From positions 166,425-230,424 of the forward strand of contig QAYZ01000011.1 of assembly GCA_003054655.1 (NCBI GenBank): a stretch of 64,000 nucleotides of DNA, given 5' to 3'. Every line of letters starts with the position of its first letter. Within the stretch, counting starts at the first letter, position 1. Made by a program: the position numbers and the translations under genes. Below, piece after piece: positions 28,680 to 37,332 of this stretch. The notes beneath the pieces were generated by a model. That model searched no databases. It worked only from the letters and a program-made list of their open reading frames with translations, and had not been told where the DNA came from. Origin of the DNA: Spartobacteria bacterium LR76 (GTDB taxonomy: Bacteria; Verrucomicrobiota; Verrucomicrobiia; Chthoniobacterales; Terrimicrobiaceae).

Positions 28680-29852
28680 TCATCGCTTATCGAGGATGGT
28701 GCGGCAGGCATCGCGCAACGCCTCCAGATACCGCATGCCGTGGCGTGTGTCGGGTTCCAGATAGCTGCCTTCCGTCCACTCGTTCCACGCGTTGATGGTG
28801 AGAGCAGGGAGACACCCGGGGCTGCGGCGCACGCGGTCGAGAGCGCGAGCCACCTGCCCGCCAAATCTCTCCGGGGTGTTGTCCTGGATCACAGACATGA
28901 AGGGATAGCCAATGGGGCGGAAGACATCGGATGCCACCGTGCGGGGACTGGGGTCCCAGCCCATCGTGACATTGGAAAGATAGGGAAGAGTTAATTCCGA
29001 TGCGATGCGATCCCAGTACGCATGATATTGCGCGGCCACGTCCTCGTAGGGCGTGGCGGGGAACTGGCCGAGCGTGGCGTGATGAATCCAGACGTAGGAG
29101 GAAAAACTGTCAAAGCCCAGCTCGGCGAGGACGCGGGCGGGGTTGGTCACCTGCTTCTCGCCCGGGAGGATCGTCTCGCCCCAGAGCACCGCATTGAGAT
29201 GGAGATCGGGAAATCCCGCCTGGCGCGCGAGAGTGCGAAATTCCTCCAGGGCCTGCCGGGCGGCCGCCAGACTGCCGAGGCCCTCCACGAACCGGCTCAG
29301 CTCATAGATGGAGAAGTAGGGGCGGCCATTGATCTTCCAGTAGTTTGGCTGCTGAAAGTAGCGTTCGATGACCTGCTCGCAAATCGCCCGGAAGCCTTGG
29401 CCGGAAACCTCGCCCCGGTAAAGCACCGGCGTGTCGTGGTGCATGTCGGCCATCGCCTTGGCGGGGTGAATATCCACCCAGGTGTGGTTGGCCCACATGA
29501 GGGCAAACTTCAGCCGGTCGCGATTCGGCGCCTGGAGAAAGCCCTCGTCGAGCGCGCGCCCGAGAAACGGTCCGTCCTCATAGTGATACCAGTCGAAAAG
29601 GAAGACATCGATGGCGTGGTCTGCGGCGGCGTCGATCTTTCGCGCCATCACGGCGGGGTCGGCCTCGTCCTCGTAGCCCCAGGCAGGCACCAGCGGCTGG
29701 GTGTGGCCCTCAAAGCGCGGGCGGGCCGTTTTCAAAAGCTCCCACTCCGTCCAGCCCGGGCCGTGCAGCGCCTCGTTGCGGGTGTCGGCGTGGTAGTTAG
29801 GAAAGTAATAGGCGGCGATCTCCACCGGAGTATGGCCTGCGGACTTATTCAT
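28680..29852 (-). CDS. GH99-like/WbsX-type protein
   Basis: A 390-residue soluble protein. The N-terminus VEIAAYYFPNYH and the following GWTEWELLKTARPRFEGH, DVFLFDWYHYEDGPFL and ALMWANHTWVDIHP match the GH99-like (WbsX) group. The late NAWNEWTEGSYLEPD motif holds the acidic residues expected of an endo-mannanase/mannosidase-like barrel. The gene's start overlaps the stop of the beta-mannosidase gene by eight bases (29845-29852), which fits a shared mannoside pathway. I chose the ATG at 29852 because upstream sequence is antisense to the beta-mannosidase C-terminus. Confidence 0.87.
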   Translation of the reverse strand: MNKSAGHTPVEIAAYYFPNYHADTRNEALHGPGWTEWELLKTARPRFEGHTQPLVPAWGYEDEADPAVMARKIDAAADHAIDVFLFDWYHYEDGPFLGRALDEGFLQAPNRDRLKFALMWANHTWVDIHPAKAMADMHHDTPVLYRGEVSGQGFRAICEQVIERYFQQPNYWKINGRPYFSIYELSRFVEGLGSLAAARQALEEFRTLARQAGFPDLHLNAVLWGETILPGEKQVTNPARVLAELGFDSFSSYVWIHHATLGQFPATPYEDVAAQYHAYWDRIASELTLPYLSNVTMGWDPSPRTVASDVFRPIGYPFMSVIQDNTPERFGGQVARALDRVRRSPGCLPALTINAWNEWTEGSYLEPDTRHGMRYLEALRDACRTILDKR

Positions 29853-32298
29853 AAGTTTCGCGGAGATGACGGATGGTGAGGGCTTTGCGGAAAGCTGCCA
29901 GGGTGGGCTTGTTGCGCTTGGGTGTAAACTGAAAGACGCGAGGCGAGCCGGGCAGAAGCGTGAAGGCGTTGTCGTCAAACTCGCCGGGGATGTCATCCGC
30001 ATTGAGCGAGACCCAGAAGGCCGGGTGATTGGTCGACAGGGTCACGGCAAAGCCGCCGGGGATTGCTTCGATCTTCCGGGTGATCTCCGCCTGCGGCAGA
30101 TCGCATTTCTTGTAGGTCGCGAAGAAAAACGTATTGCGAACCACACGGCCGCCGACGGTTCCCTCCACCTGAAGGAAGAGCTTCTCCGGGCGGTCAGGGA
30201 TTTGAGAGGCCGTGATGGTGCGAAGCAGAGCGGCGGCTCCGGCCGGGATCGCTTCACGCCAGGAGAACTTTTTCCGCACGGCACCGGAGAAGTCGCGAAT
30301 GCTGATCTCCAGCCTGCCCCTGGCGGGGTCGGGCAGGTCATTCGTTCCCCAGATCTCGACTGATCCGTCTTTGCCAGGGTGGACGGAAACCAGCACGGGA
30401 TCGAAGAACCGCCGGGCGGCGTGGTGCAGGAGCTTCCACTTTCCGCCGTACTCCAGCGAGGACCAGGAGCAGACCGGCCAGAGGTCGTTCAACTGCCAGT
30501 AGAGCGCGCCCATGCAAAGCGGGCGCAGCCGCCGCCAATGCTCCACCGCGATCTGGATCGCGATGGCCTGCTGGACCTGGCTGAGATAGACAAAGTTTTC
30601 AAATCCCTGGGGGATGCGGAAATACCGGGCGAAGTTTTCCGTGATGCGGGTATTGCCTCCCGGATTGCGCTGGTGGTGCTCCATGACGGGAGCGGTGACA
30701 TTCCACTGGTCCCGGGGTGCGTAGGTCTTCACCACATCGAGCGAGGGAAAGGACTGGTAGCCAAACTCGGAGCAAAAGCGCGGGCGCACGTTCAGATACT
30801 CCTCGAAGGGCTTGCCCTCGTGCCAGACGCTCCAGAAATGCATGTCGCCCCGACCGTCGGAGTGCCAGCAGTCGGAGTAATCCCCCGGGCCGCCGCACGG
30901 ACTGCTGGGCCAATAGACCCGGCCCGGATCGAGCTCCCGCACGCTCCTCCCGATCACGCCTTCATTGAGGCGATCGTAATCGACGAGGTATCGGTCGCGA
31001 TTCTTGCGGGACTCCTCGAACCACGACAACGCGCCGACGTTTTCGTTGTTTCCGCACCAGAGGGCGAGCGAGGCGTGATCCCGGAGACGCTTCACCTGAT
31101 GAACGATCTCCGGCTCCACCTCGGCGAGGAACTCCGGTGTGCCAGGATAGAGAGCACAGGAAAACATGAAGTCCTGCCACACGAGCAGCCCCTTTTCATC
31201 GCAGAGATCATAGAAGCAGTCGGGCTCGTACTGCCCGCCGCCCCAGACTCGGATCATGTTCATGTGCACGGCGGCTGCGCTGGAAAGCAGATCATCCATC
31301 ACCTCGCGGGTGATGCGCTGCGGCAAGGCATCCGTGGGAATCCAGTTGGCACCCTTGCAGAAAATCGGCCGCCCATTGACCACGAAGGTGAGTGAGACGC
31401 CATGGGCATCCTCTGCATTCACCACCTCCACGGTGCGCAGGCCGATGCGCTTGCGAGCGGAATCTCCCGCCACGCTCACCTCGAGATCGTACAGGGGCTG
31501 AGCGCCGTGACCATTCGGCCACCACAGGCGGGGGCGACGGATCACGACTTTCTCCTGTAGCAAATTGAGGCCGGGCTTGAGGACAGTCGGGGTTGTGATC
31601 CGCTGGCCGTCGAGCATGATCTCCAACGTGGTTTCGCCACCCTCGGGAGACGTGACCTCGCAGTGAATGGAAACCTCGACCAGTCCCTTACGGTGGCTCT
31701 GCTCCGTCCAGACGTACTCGATGCGGCCCAGCGAGGTGGCACCGAGATAGAGGGGGCCTCCGATGGCGGCGACCATGAGGCATGGACCCCAATCCCAGCC
31801 GGCGTGGCACTGCGGTTTGCGAAGGAGGTTGCGGTGCGGTGACTGGACGGGGAACTGCGTGTAGGGGACGGGATATTTCAACGCCGCGGCCCGCTCCTCC
31901 GCCGTACGCTCCGCCGACGCCAGCACGATGCGGATCTGGTTTTCCCCGATCCGCAAGAACGGCCTCACCTCCACGCGGTGCCGGACGAATGCGTTGCAGG
32001 TCGTGCTGACCTTGTGGCCGTTGACAAAGATGGCGGCCACCGTGTCGAGGCTCTCGGCATGGAGAAAGACCGACTTCTCGGCGAGGAAGTCCGCAGTAAG
32101 CGAAAACGTGCGCTCGTACGTCCAGTCCTCCCGCCCGACCCACTGCGCGGCCAGCTCCTCCTCGGCCCAGTAGGGATCGGAGATCTTTCCGGCTGCGAGC
32201 AGTGCGCTATGCGTGTCGCCCGGTACTTCCGCAGGGCACGTCACGCCGGATGGAGAGGACGACAGCGTCCACGCGCCTTCGAGAGAGCAGGTTTTCAT
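29845..32298 (-). CDS. Beta-mannosidase, GH2 family
   Basis: An 817-residue GH2 enzyme. It has an N-terminal jelly-roll (GREDWTYERTFSL, IFVNGHKVSTTCNAFVRHR), an Ig-like domain, then a (beta/alpha)8 barrel. The barrel contains MIRVWGGGQYEPDCFYDLCDE, the acid/base Glu 419 in WCGNNEN and the nucleophile Glu 511 in CSEFGYQS; GWDWGP is typical of beta-mannosidases. There is no signal peptide, so it acts on imported beta-mannosides. A C-terminal Mig-like beta domain follows. It heads a set of coupled genes that also includes the GH99-like protein and the symporter. Confidence 0.93.
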   Translation of the reverse strand: MKTCSLEGAWTLSSSPSGVTCPAEVPGDTHSALLAAGKISDPYWAEEELAAQWVGREDWTYERTFSLTADFLAEKSVFLHAESLDTVAAIFVNGHKVSTTCNAFVRHRVEVRPFLRIGENQIRIVLASAERTAEERAAALKYPVPYTQFPVQSPHRNLLRKPQCHAGWDWGPCLMVAAIGGPLYLGATSLGRIEYVWTEQSHRKGLVEVSIHCEVTSPEGGETTLEIMLDGQRITTPTVLKPGLNLLQEKVVIRRPRLWWPNGHGAQPLYDLEVSVAGDSARKRIGLRTVEVVNAEDAHGVSLTFVVNGRPIFCKGANWIPTDALPQRITREVMDDLLSSAAAVHMNMIRVWGGGQYEPDCFYDLCDEKGLLVWQDFMFSCALYPGTPEFLAEVEPEIVHQVKRLRDHASLALWCGNNENVGALSWFEESRKNRDRYLVDYDRLNEGVIGRSVRELDPGRVYWPSSPCGGPGDYSDCWHSDGRGDMHFWSVWHEGKPFEEYLNVRPRFCSEFGYQSFPSLDVVKTYAPRDQWNVTAPVMEHHQRNPGGNTRITENFARYFRIPQGFENFVYLSQVQQAIAIQIAVEHWRRLRPLCMGALYWQLNDLWPVCSWSSLEYGGKWKLLHHAARRFFDPVLVSVHPGKDGSVEIWGTNDLPDPARGRLEISIRDFSGAVRKKFSWREAIPAGAAALLRTITASQIPDRPEKLFLQVEGTVGGRVVRNTFFFATYKKCDLPQAEITRKIEAIPGGFAVTLSTNHPAFWVSLNADDIPGEFDDNAFTLLPGSPRVFQFTPKRNKPTLAAFRKALTIRHLRETYE

Positions 32299-32341
32299 AG
32301 AGAGTTTGGCGGGAGAGGGGAGGCGGGCCGCAAGCGGGGTT

Positions 32342-34174
32342 TTATTGATAGCCGCTCTGGTTCAGGAAATCGCGAAGGATGCGGGCGGCGGGTTCATTTA
32401 GACCGACCTCGCGGTATTGCTCGATCAAGCCGTAGTTGATCTCGTTCGTCTCGGAGTGCGCGACCTCGTAGATGAGGATGCCTGCGACATTGGGGTCGGC
32501 ATCCACGGCGTTGAGGAACTCTTCATTCAATTCGCGCCCCTGGGAAACATAACAATGCGTCCAGACGCGCTTGCCACGCCGGGCGGCGTATTCCTTGATC
32601 TCGCGGGCGAGGGCGGGATCGTAGGCGTTGAAGTGATAGTCTTTCAGCGTCACCTCATCAGCCAGGTCGACGAGGGCTTTCCAGTCCTGGAACCAGATCT
32701 TGGGCATGGCCCAGAAGCCGAGTTCATTGATGTCTGCGCTGAGCCGGGGCTGCGCATGGCAGTGGCGCAGGTGAATCTGGAGCTTTCGCCCGGCGCGTTG
32801 CAGCTCGCGACCCGCATCGCGGACGAAATCGACAAAGAACTCTCCGCGCAATGCCATGAGCTTCAGCGGATCGTGAGGCTCGGTGAGAATGTCCACGCCA
32901 TGACGGGCCTGGTAGGCCTCGACGAGCGGGGCGTTGAACCCGTAGTTCGCATAATCGCTCACCATGCCGGAGTGGTTTTGCAGGCGGATGTCCACGCCAT
33001 CAAAACCCATCTCGATGCAGGTTTTCACCCAATCGAGCCAGTAGGATCGCACCTCGGGATAAGCCTCGCAGGGCGTGCCCTTCATCGTCGCCAGGTGGCC
33101 GCGAGCGATGCCGTAGGCACCCGCCGATTTCCAACCCGAGCCGCGGAAGCCCGAGCCGTACCACTCAAACTCAAAGCCCCATTCGCGCAGTTCCGCCTCC
33201 GCGGCGGCTGGGTCGTCGATGGGACGGGCGATTTGCTCCATGCCCCATGTGCGCCCGGCGGCGGGCTTGAGGTTCTCCACGGTATTGCCTCCTCTCCGGA
33301 TGTAGGAGGTCACGGTGGCGGGAAGCGGTCCGTCCTGTCCCTCCAGCGTGATCATGGATTGAGGGAGCGTGTGGAGGCGGTTCGCCGAGTTTACCACCAC
33401 GGCGAAATAGCGGATGGAGGGCGGGATATTCAGACCCGAGAGCGTGAAGACGCGGCATCGGGCCGGGCGTTCCTGCAAGGGAAAGCCGTTGGAATCGCGA
33501 ACGACTTCTTCGCGAATCTCCTCTGCAACAGCGAGCGGCCCCTCGTAAGGGCGATAGGTGCCGTTGTCCGCGCTGGTCAGCAGGCGGATGTCACAAGGCG
33601 CGGTGTCGCACCCGGTGAAAGGCCCCTCCAGATCCGCCACCGCCTCAAGGCAGAAGCGGACCGTGATCGCATGGACGGGTGCCGTCGCGCGAGCTGCTGC
33701 GGCGGGATCGGGTTTGCGTTGTACTGCGAGGTCGGGGCGACGGCTGAGGAGCGCATCGAAGCCCACTCGCTCGCCGCCGATGGTCTCGACGCGAGGCATG
33801 TCATAGACGACCTTTGCCCCGTGCGGCACGGTGGAGCCGCCGCCGCCCTCGTAGGGCTTGATGATGGCAAAGGCCTCCATGCCGAGTTTGTGGCACTCAT
33901 GCACATAGGCAAAGTTGGGGTCTCCCAGCGCGATGAGCGACTTGAAGGAATAGTTTTCGAACCCCGGCACGTCGGGCGGCTGGATGCTCAGGATGGGATT
34001 GGAGAACGTCGGGTAGCCGGGATTGCAAAGGACGAAGTACACCCGGTCAAACCCGAAGCTCTTCAACAGCCGGAGCTCCTCGGCGACGCGCTCCTGATCA
34101 TGGAAGCCGACGGCCAGTTGCGGAAAGATGTCCACCACCGGCGCGATCGCCTTGCCCTTTTTGGTTGTCTTCAT
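32342..34174 (-). CDS. Unknown barrel-like protein, probable glycoside hydrolase
   Basis: A 610-residue soluble protein starting MKTTKKGK. It reads like a TIM barrel with a beta insert: LLKSFGFDRVYFVLCNPGYP (~40), CHKLGMEAFAIIKPYEGGGG (~105), a beta-rich middle (~165-300), MGFDGVDIRLQNHSGMVSDYANY (~400), LQIHLRHCHAQPRLSADINEL (~475) and KRVWTHCYVSQGRELNEEF (~560). Acidic residues in DGVDIRLQNHSG and near the end could be catalytic. I cannot assign a CAZy family. It lies between the GH39-like secreted enzyme and the beta-mannosidase. Confidence 0.72.
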   Translation of the reverse strand: MKTTKKGKAIAPVVDIFPQLAVGFHDQERVAEELRLLKSFGFDRVYFVLCNPGYPTFSNPILSIQPPDVPGFENYSFKSLIALGDPNFAYVHECHKLGMEAFAIIKPYEGGGGSTVPHGAKVVYDMPRVETIGGERVGFDALLSRRPDLAVQRKPDPAAAARATAPVHAITVRFCLEAVADLEGPFTGCDTAPCDIRLLTSADNGTYRPYEGPLAVAEEIREEVVRDSNGFPLQERPARCRVFTLSGLNIPPSIRYFAVVVNSANRLHTLPQSMITLEGQDGPLPATVTSYIRRGGNTVENLKPAAGRTWGMEQIARPIDDPAAAEAELREWGFEFEWYGSGFRGSGWKSAGAYGIARGHLATMKGTPCEAYPEVRSYWLDWVKTCIEMGFDGVDIRLQNHSGMVSDYANYGFNAPLVEAYQARHGVDILTEPHDPLKLMALRGEFFVDFVRDAGRELQRAGRKLQIHLRHCHAQPRLSADINELGFWAMPKIWFQDWKALVDLADEVTLKDYHFNAYDPALAREIKEYAARRGKRVWTHCYVSQGRELNEEFLNAVDADPNVAGILIYEVAHSETNEINYGLIEQYREVGLNEPAARILRDFLNQSGYQ

Positions 34175-34185
34175 CGAGCGGGACT

Positions 34186-36531
34186 CTAGGGGGTCGGCTT
34201 GAGGGTGCCAAACTGCGACGGGTCCTTCTCACCAGCGCCGAGGCCGGACCCCCACTCCAGATACCCGGCGCGGCCCGAGCCGTCGTTGTTATTGACCAGC
34301 AGGGAGATCTTCAGCGGAGCGTCGGGGTTGTAAGCCAGAGGGTTGAGCTCCGACCAGTCGTAATGAATGCGGTAGGTCGTCAGGTCGCCCTCATGCTTGA
34401 TCTCGCATTTGCCAAACTCCACCGTGTCGCCCACGGCAGAGCGACGGGCCGGGAGATCGGCTTCCACGTTGGCATTGGAGATCTTGCGGAAGACGACGCC
34501 GTCCGGAGTCAAGGCACAGACGGCCTCGGTATTCGATCCGAACATGCCGTTGCCTTCGCAATCGATGCCAATCTGCACGCTGTCGCCGTTCCACCAGCCG
34601 CTGGTTTCCTTCTGCACGTGGGTTGCATCCTTGACCTCGATGAGGATGTCCACTCCGCTCTCGCTGGTTCCGACTGCGGCTCGGGCGGAGATCTTTGGTT
34701 CCTTGTCGCTGTAGGGAACCCAGTTCCAATCCTTTGCGATCCAGCGCGGATCTGAGTCGGGCAGCTCGGCGGGCAATCCCGCCTTCGCATACACAGCCGA
34801 TGGGGCCACGGCAGATGACCGCTTCTGGCGGTTTAGGGGCTGCAAGCGATCCGATGGGGCCGCCTTGGCCAGGGCGGCGGCATCCGGGGAGGAGAGGTAA
34901 TACATGATGCCGGGCTTGAGTTCCGTCGCGGCATTGAGCGCGACCTCGCGGCCCTCCCAGTCGTGCAGTTTGGATGAGGACGACTGAAATGCCTTCAGGT
35001 CCTTCGCGGAGAGTTCCCCGTCTTCCGTCCAGACCACGAGCATGTCGCCGTGGTTGGTCTTGAGCAGGATGCCGAGGCCGTTGTCGCCCAGGGCGATCTC
35101 CTTTTCGAAGGTGGCCTTTTTCCCGGAGAGGGCGAGGAAGACCGCCTTCACCACGGCGGCGTGGCGAGGCTCGATGCGCGGGCTCAGGCGGAAGAGACCG
35201 GCGCTGTGGGTGAACCATTTGTTGGCAGCGGCAAAGCTGACGACCTCCTTTTCCACCTGGTTGGTCATCTCAAAGATGACGGTGCGGACGACGCCCTGCT
35301 TGATCTGGTTCAGGAGGTCTTTCATCATGCGCAGCGAGAGCGCGCTTTCCGATGCCGGTGGCCCGGAAAGCACTCCGCTGCCGATCAGGATGGCATGCCA
35401 CTCGGAGACGACCGGGGCTTTCTCCGGGGCGTTGTACCGCCGCTCCACCTCGCGGAACTGACCGACATCCGTGGAGATGGCGTGCAGGGAGAGCTTGTCA
35501 TAGTAAGGAGCCACGCCGCCCTTGAGGATCTTGTCATAGAACGAGACGTAGGAGATGCGCATGCCGAGGCCGCCATTCCAGACCTCCGCCTCGGGCTGGA
35601 GGCGCTTGATGGTCTCGTAACCGGCGCGCTGGAGGCGCACGAAGTTGGCTGGAGTATCATTCCAGAAGCAACTGGAACCCGGGAGGTTCGGCTCGTTCCA
35701 GATTTCCCAGATGCGGATGTGATCCTTGTAGCGCTCGACCGTCTTCTCCACGAAGCTAGTGAAGTCGCTCATGTCCTTGGGCGCGTAGGCGGCGGATTCC
35801 CGCACGCAGATGTTGATCTTGTCTTCCTTCTCGGGGTATGGCGAGGCCCAGGTGGGAGTGTAGCAAAACTGGCCGCCGATTTCGAAACCGGCATCGGCCA
35901 GCGCCTTGACGGAGCTGTCCAGCTTCTCCCACCGATATTCGTCCCTGGCAGGTTCGATGGCATCGGCCAGGTTGGTGAAATTCGCCCCCCAGGGGATCGA
36001 GTGGATCATGGTGAACTCGTAGCCGACGAGTTGAGCCAGCGGGATCTCGCGCTCGTTCAGGTGGTACTGCCAGCCGAATTGACCGACCCGGGCTGCGCCG
36101 GGTTCCGGCCTGGCTACGACGGCGACGCTGTATTTCTTTCGCTCGAAGCGAGCTTCCTTTCCGTTGGGGGCGCGGCGTGTGAAGCTGTCAGTAACCTGCG
36201 CCTTGGACCCATCGGCAAAGGTGACAAAGAACTCGATGTCATAAAACCCTGGTTCGGCGCCCTTCCAGACCCAGCCGTTGGTCTGGAAGTCGTCCTTGGA
36301 GACCTCGATCTGAGTCACAGGGAGGCCGCTCACGCCGTAGACCTGGCCCTGGAGGCTCGCGAGATCCTTGGGCAAAAAACCGCCGGGCTTGAAAACGATC
36401 GGCTCGCCGGGCGTCCACCAGGCGTACGGGGCAGAGGGCTTCAGCGGCAGGCGGACATCATCCCTGGCCTGGAGGCCGGGTGTTGCGATCCAGAGAGCCG
36501 CCGCACAGAGGAGGAGAGGGAAATACTTCAT
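34186..36531 (-). CDS. Secreted GH39-like glycosidase with C-terminal CBM9-like domain
   Basis: A 781-residue protein with a signal peptide (FPLLLCAAALWIATPGLQA). An N-terminal beta domain precedes a clan GH-A barrel with RIWEIWNEPNLPGSS; Glu 280 of NEP is the expected acid/base, and VVSEWHAILIG is the candidate nucleophile region. This matches GH39/GH5-like enzymes. The last ~190 residues (GVDILIEVKDATHVQKE, WWNGDSVQIGIDCEGNGMF) form a CBM9-like sugar-binding domain. It probably acts outside the cytoplasm ahead of the intracellular mannosidases. Confidence 0.85.
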   Translation of the reverse strand: MKYFPLLLCAAALWIATPGLQARDDVRLPLKPSAPYAWWTPGEPIVFKPGGFLPKDLASLQGQVYGVSGLPVTQIEVSKDDFQTNGWVWKGAEPGFYDIEFFVTFADGSKAQVTDSFTRRAPNGKEARFERKKYSVAVVARPEPGAARVGQFGWQYHLNEREIPLAQLVGYEFTMIHSIPWGANFTNLADAIEPARDEYRWEKLDSSVKALADAGFEIGGQFCYTPTWASPYPEKEDKINICVRESAAYAPKDMSDFTSFVEKTVERYKDHIRIWEIWNEPNLPGSSCFWNDTPANFVRLQRAGYETIKRLQPEAEVWNGGLGMRISYVSFYDKILKGGVAPYYDKLSLHAISTDVGQFREVERRYNAPEKAPVVSEWHAILIGSGVLSGPPASESALSLRMMKDLLNQIKQGVVRTVIFEMTNQVEKEVVSFAAANKWFTHSAGLFRLSPRIEPRHAAVVKAVFLALSGKKATFEKEIALGDNGLGILLKTNHGDMLVVWTEDGELSAKDLKAFQSSSSKLHDWEGREVALNAATELKPGIMYYLSSPDAAALAKAAPSDRLQPLNRQKRSSAVAPSAVYAKAGLPAELPDSDPRWIAKDWNWVPYSDKEPKISARAAVGTSESGVDILIEVKDATHVQKETSGWWNGDSVQIGIDCEGNGMFGSNTEAVCALTPDGVVFRKISNANVEADLPARRSAVGDTVEFGKCEIKHEGDLTTYRIHYDWSELNPLAYNPDAPLKISLLVNNNDGSGRAGYLEWGSGLGAGEKDPSQFGTLKPTP

Positions 36532-36548
36532 CGGGAGACAATCCGGAG

Positions 36549-37238
36549 CTACTGGACCACCGAGACGGAAAATCCGCCAATGCTGCGGGCTTCCGAGACC
36601 TGCGAGTACCCGGAGAAGCCGCCGTAGCGGGCGTCGAGCTTGATGCCCTTGTCCTTGATGCTAAAGGAATCCACTGCGAGGTCGTCGTTGATCGTGAGGT
36701 CGATCGTGCCCTCGTCCTGATGATAGGTCAGCTTGACGGTGTTCAGGTTATCCGGGTCGAACACATTGGCGCGGCCGCGCACGAGGGTCTTGGCCAGCTT
36801 GGACGTGCCGTCGGCGGGATCGGGATTGAACATCAGGGCGTAGTTTCCCGTGGAGTAGATAATGACATACAACCCGCCGAAGGTGGGATTGCTCACCTGT
36901 TCGGCATTGCCTAATCCCAGGGCCATCCAGCCGGGATTCTCGATGGCGGGTACGGGCTGGATCTGGGCCTCCAGCGTGACGGACTTGAAGCCCTCCGGGA
37001 GTTCGATCCGGGCGCCATAGCCGGTTGCGTCCTTCACCCGCAGGCCTCCGGCCGGGGCAAAGACGACGTTGGCACTGGCCTCCCAGATGGTGCCGCTGGT
37101 GCCGACGGGCTGGCGGTTGAGGACGGAGCCTGGCGTTCTTCCCTCGAGTTCAAACTTATCCTCGAGTTTGATTTCCGCCTGTACCGAGAGGGCGCAGAGA
37201 GTCAGGAGCGAGAGAGTGAGCAATGCGGGCTTTTTCAT
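36549..37238 (-). CDS. Secreted jelly-roll protein of unknown function
   Basis: A 229-residue protein with a signal peptide (KKPALLTLSLLTLCALSVQA). The mature part is beta-strand-rich (SVTLEAQIQPV, PGWMALGLGNAEQV, GLYVIIYSTGNYALMF, NTVKLTYHQDEGTIDLTIN), like a concanavalin-type LamG or DUF1080 fold, so it is a likely carbohydrate-binding or -processing protein. I start at 37238 because the signal peptide begins there. It ends 17 bases before the GH39-like gene and is probably co-transcribed with it. Confidence 0.76.
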   Translation of the reverse strand: MKKPALLTLSLLTLCALSVQAEIKLEDKFELEGRTPGSVLNRQPVGTSGTIWEASANVVFAPAGGLRVKDATGYGARIELPEGFKSVTLEAQIQPVPAIENPGWMALGLGNAEQVSNPTFGGLYVIIYSTGNYALMFNPDPADGTSKLAKTLVRGRANVFDPDNLNTVKLTYHQDEGTIDLTINDDLAVDSFSIKDKGIKLDARYGGFSGYSQVSEARSIGGFSVSVVQ

Positions 37239-37268
37239 AAGAGTGTCGGGGAGTGGTAGGAAAGATTT

Positions 37269-37295
37269 CTCGCGCCCCCGGGATGGGGGCGCGAG
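37269..37295 (-). terminator. Candidate terminator after the PEP-CTERM beta-strand-repeat gene
   Basis: A perfect 11-bp GC-rich stem (37269-37279 with 37285-37295) and a 5-base loop. On the - strand it is followed by AAATCTTT, a weak T-run. It stands between the PEP-CTERM gene and the next gene of the cluster, so it could reduce read-through from the highly expressed surface protein. Confidence 0.5.
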
Positions 37296-37332
37296 CAGGA
37301 ACGGTGTATGATGCGGATCTGTGGCTGGGCGA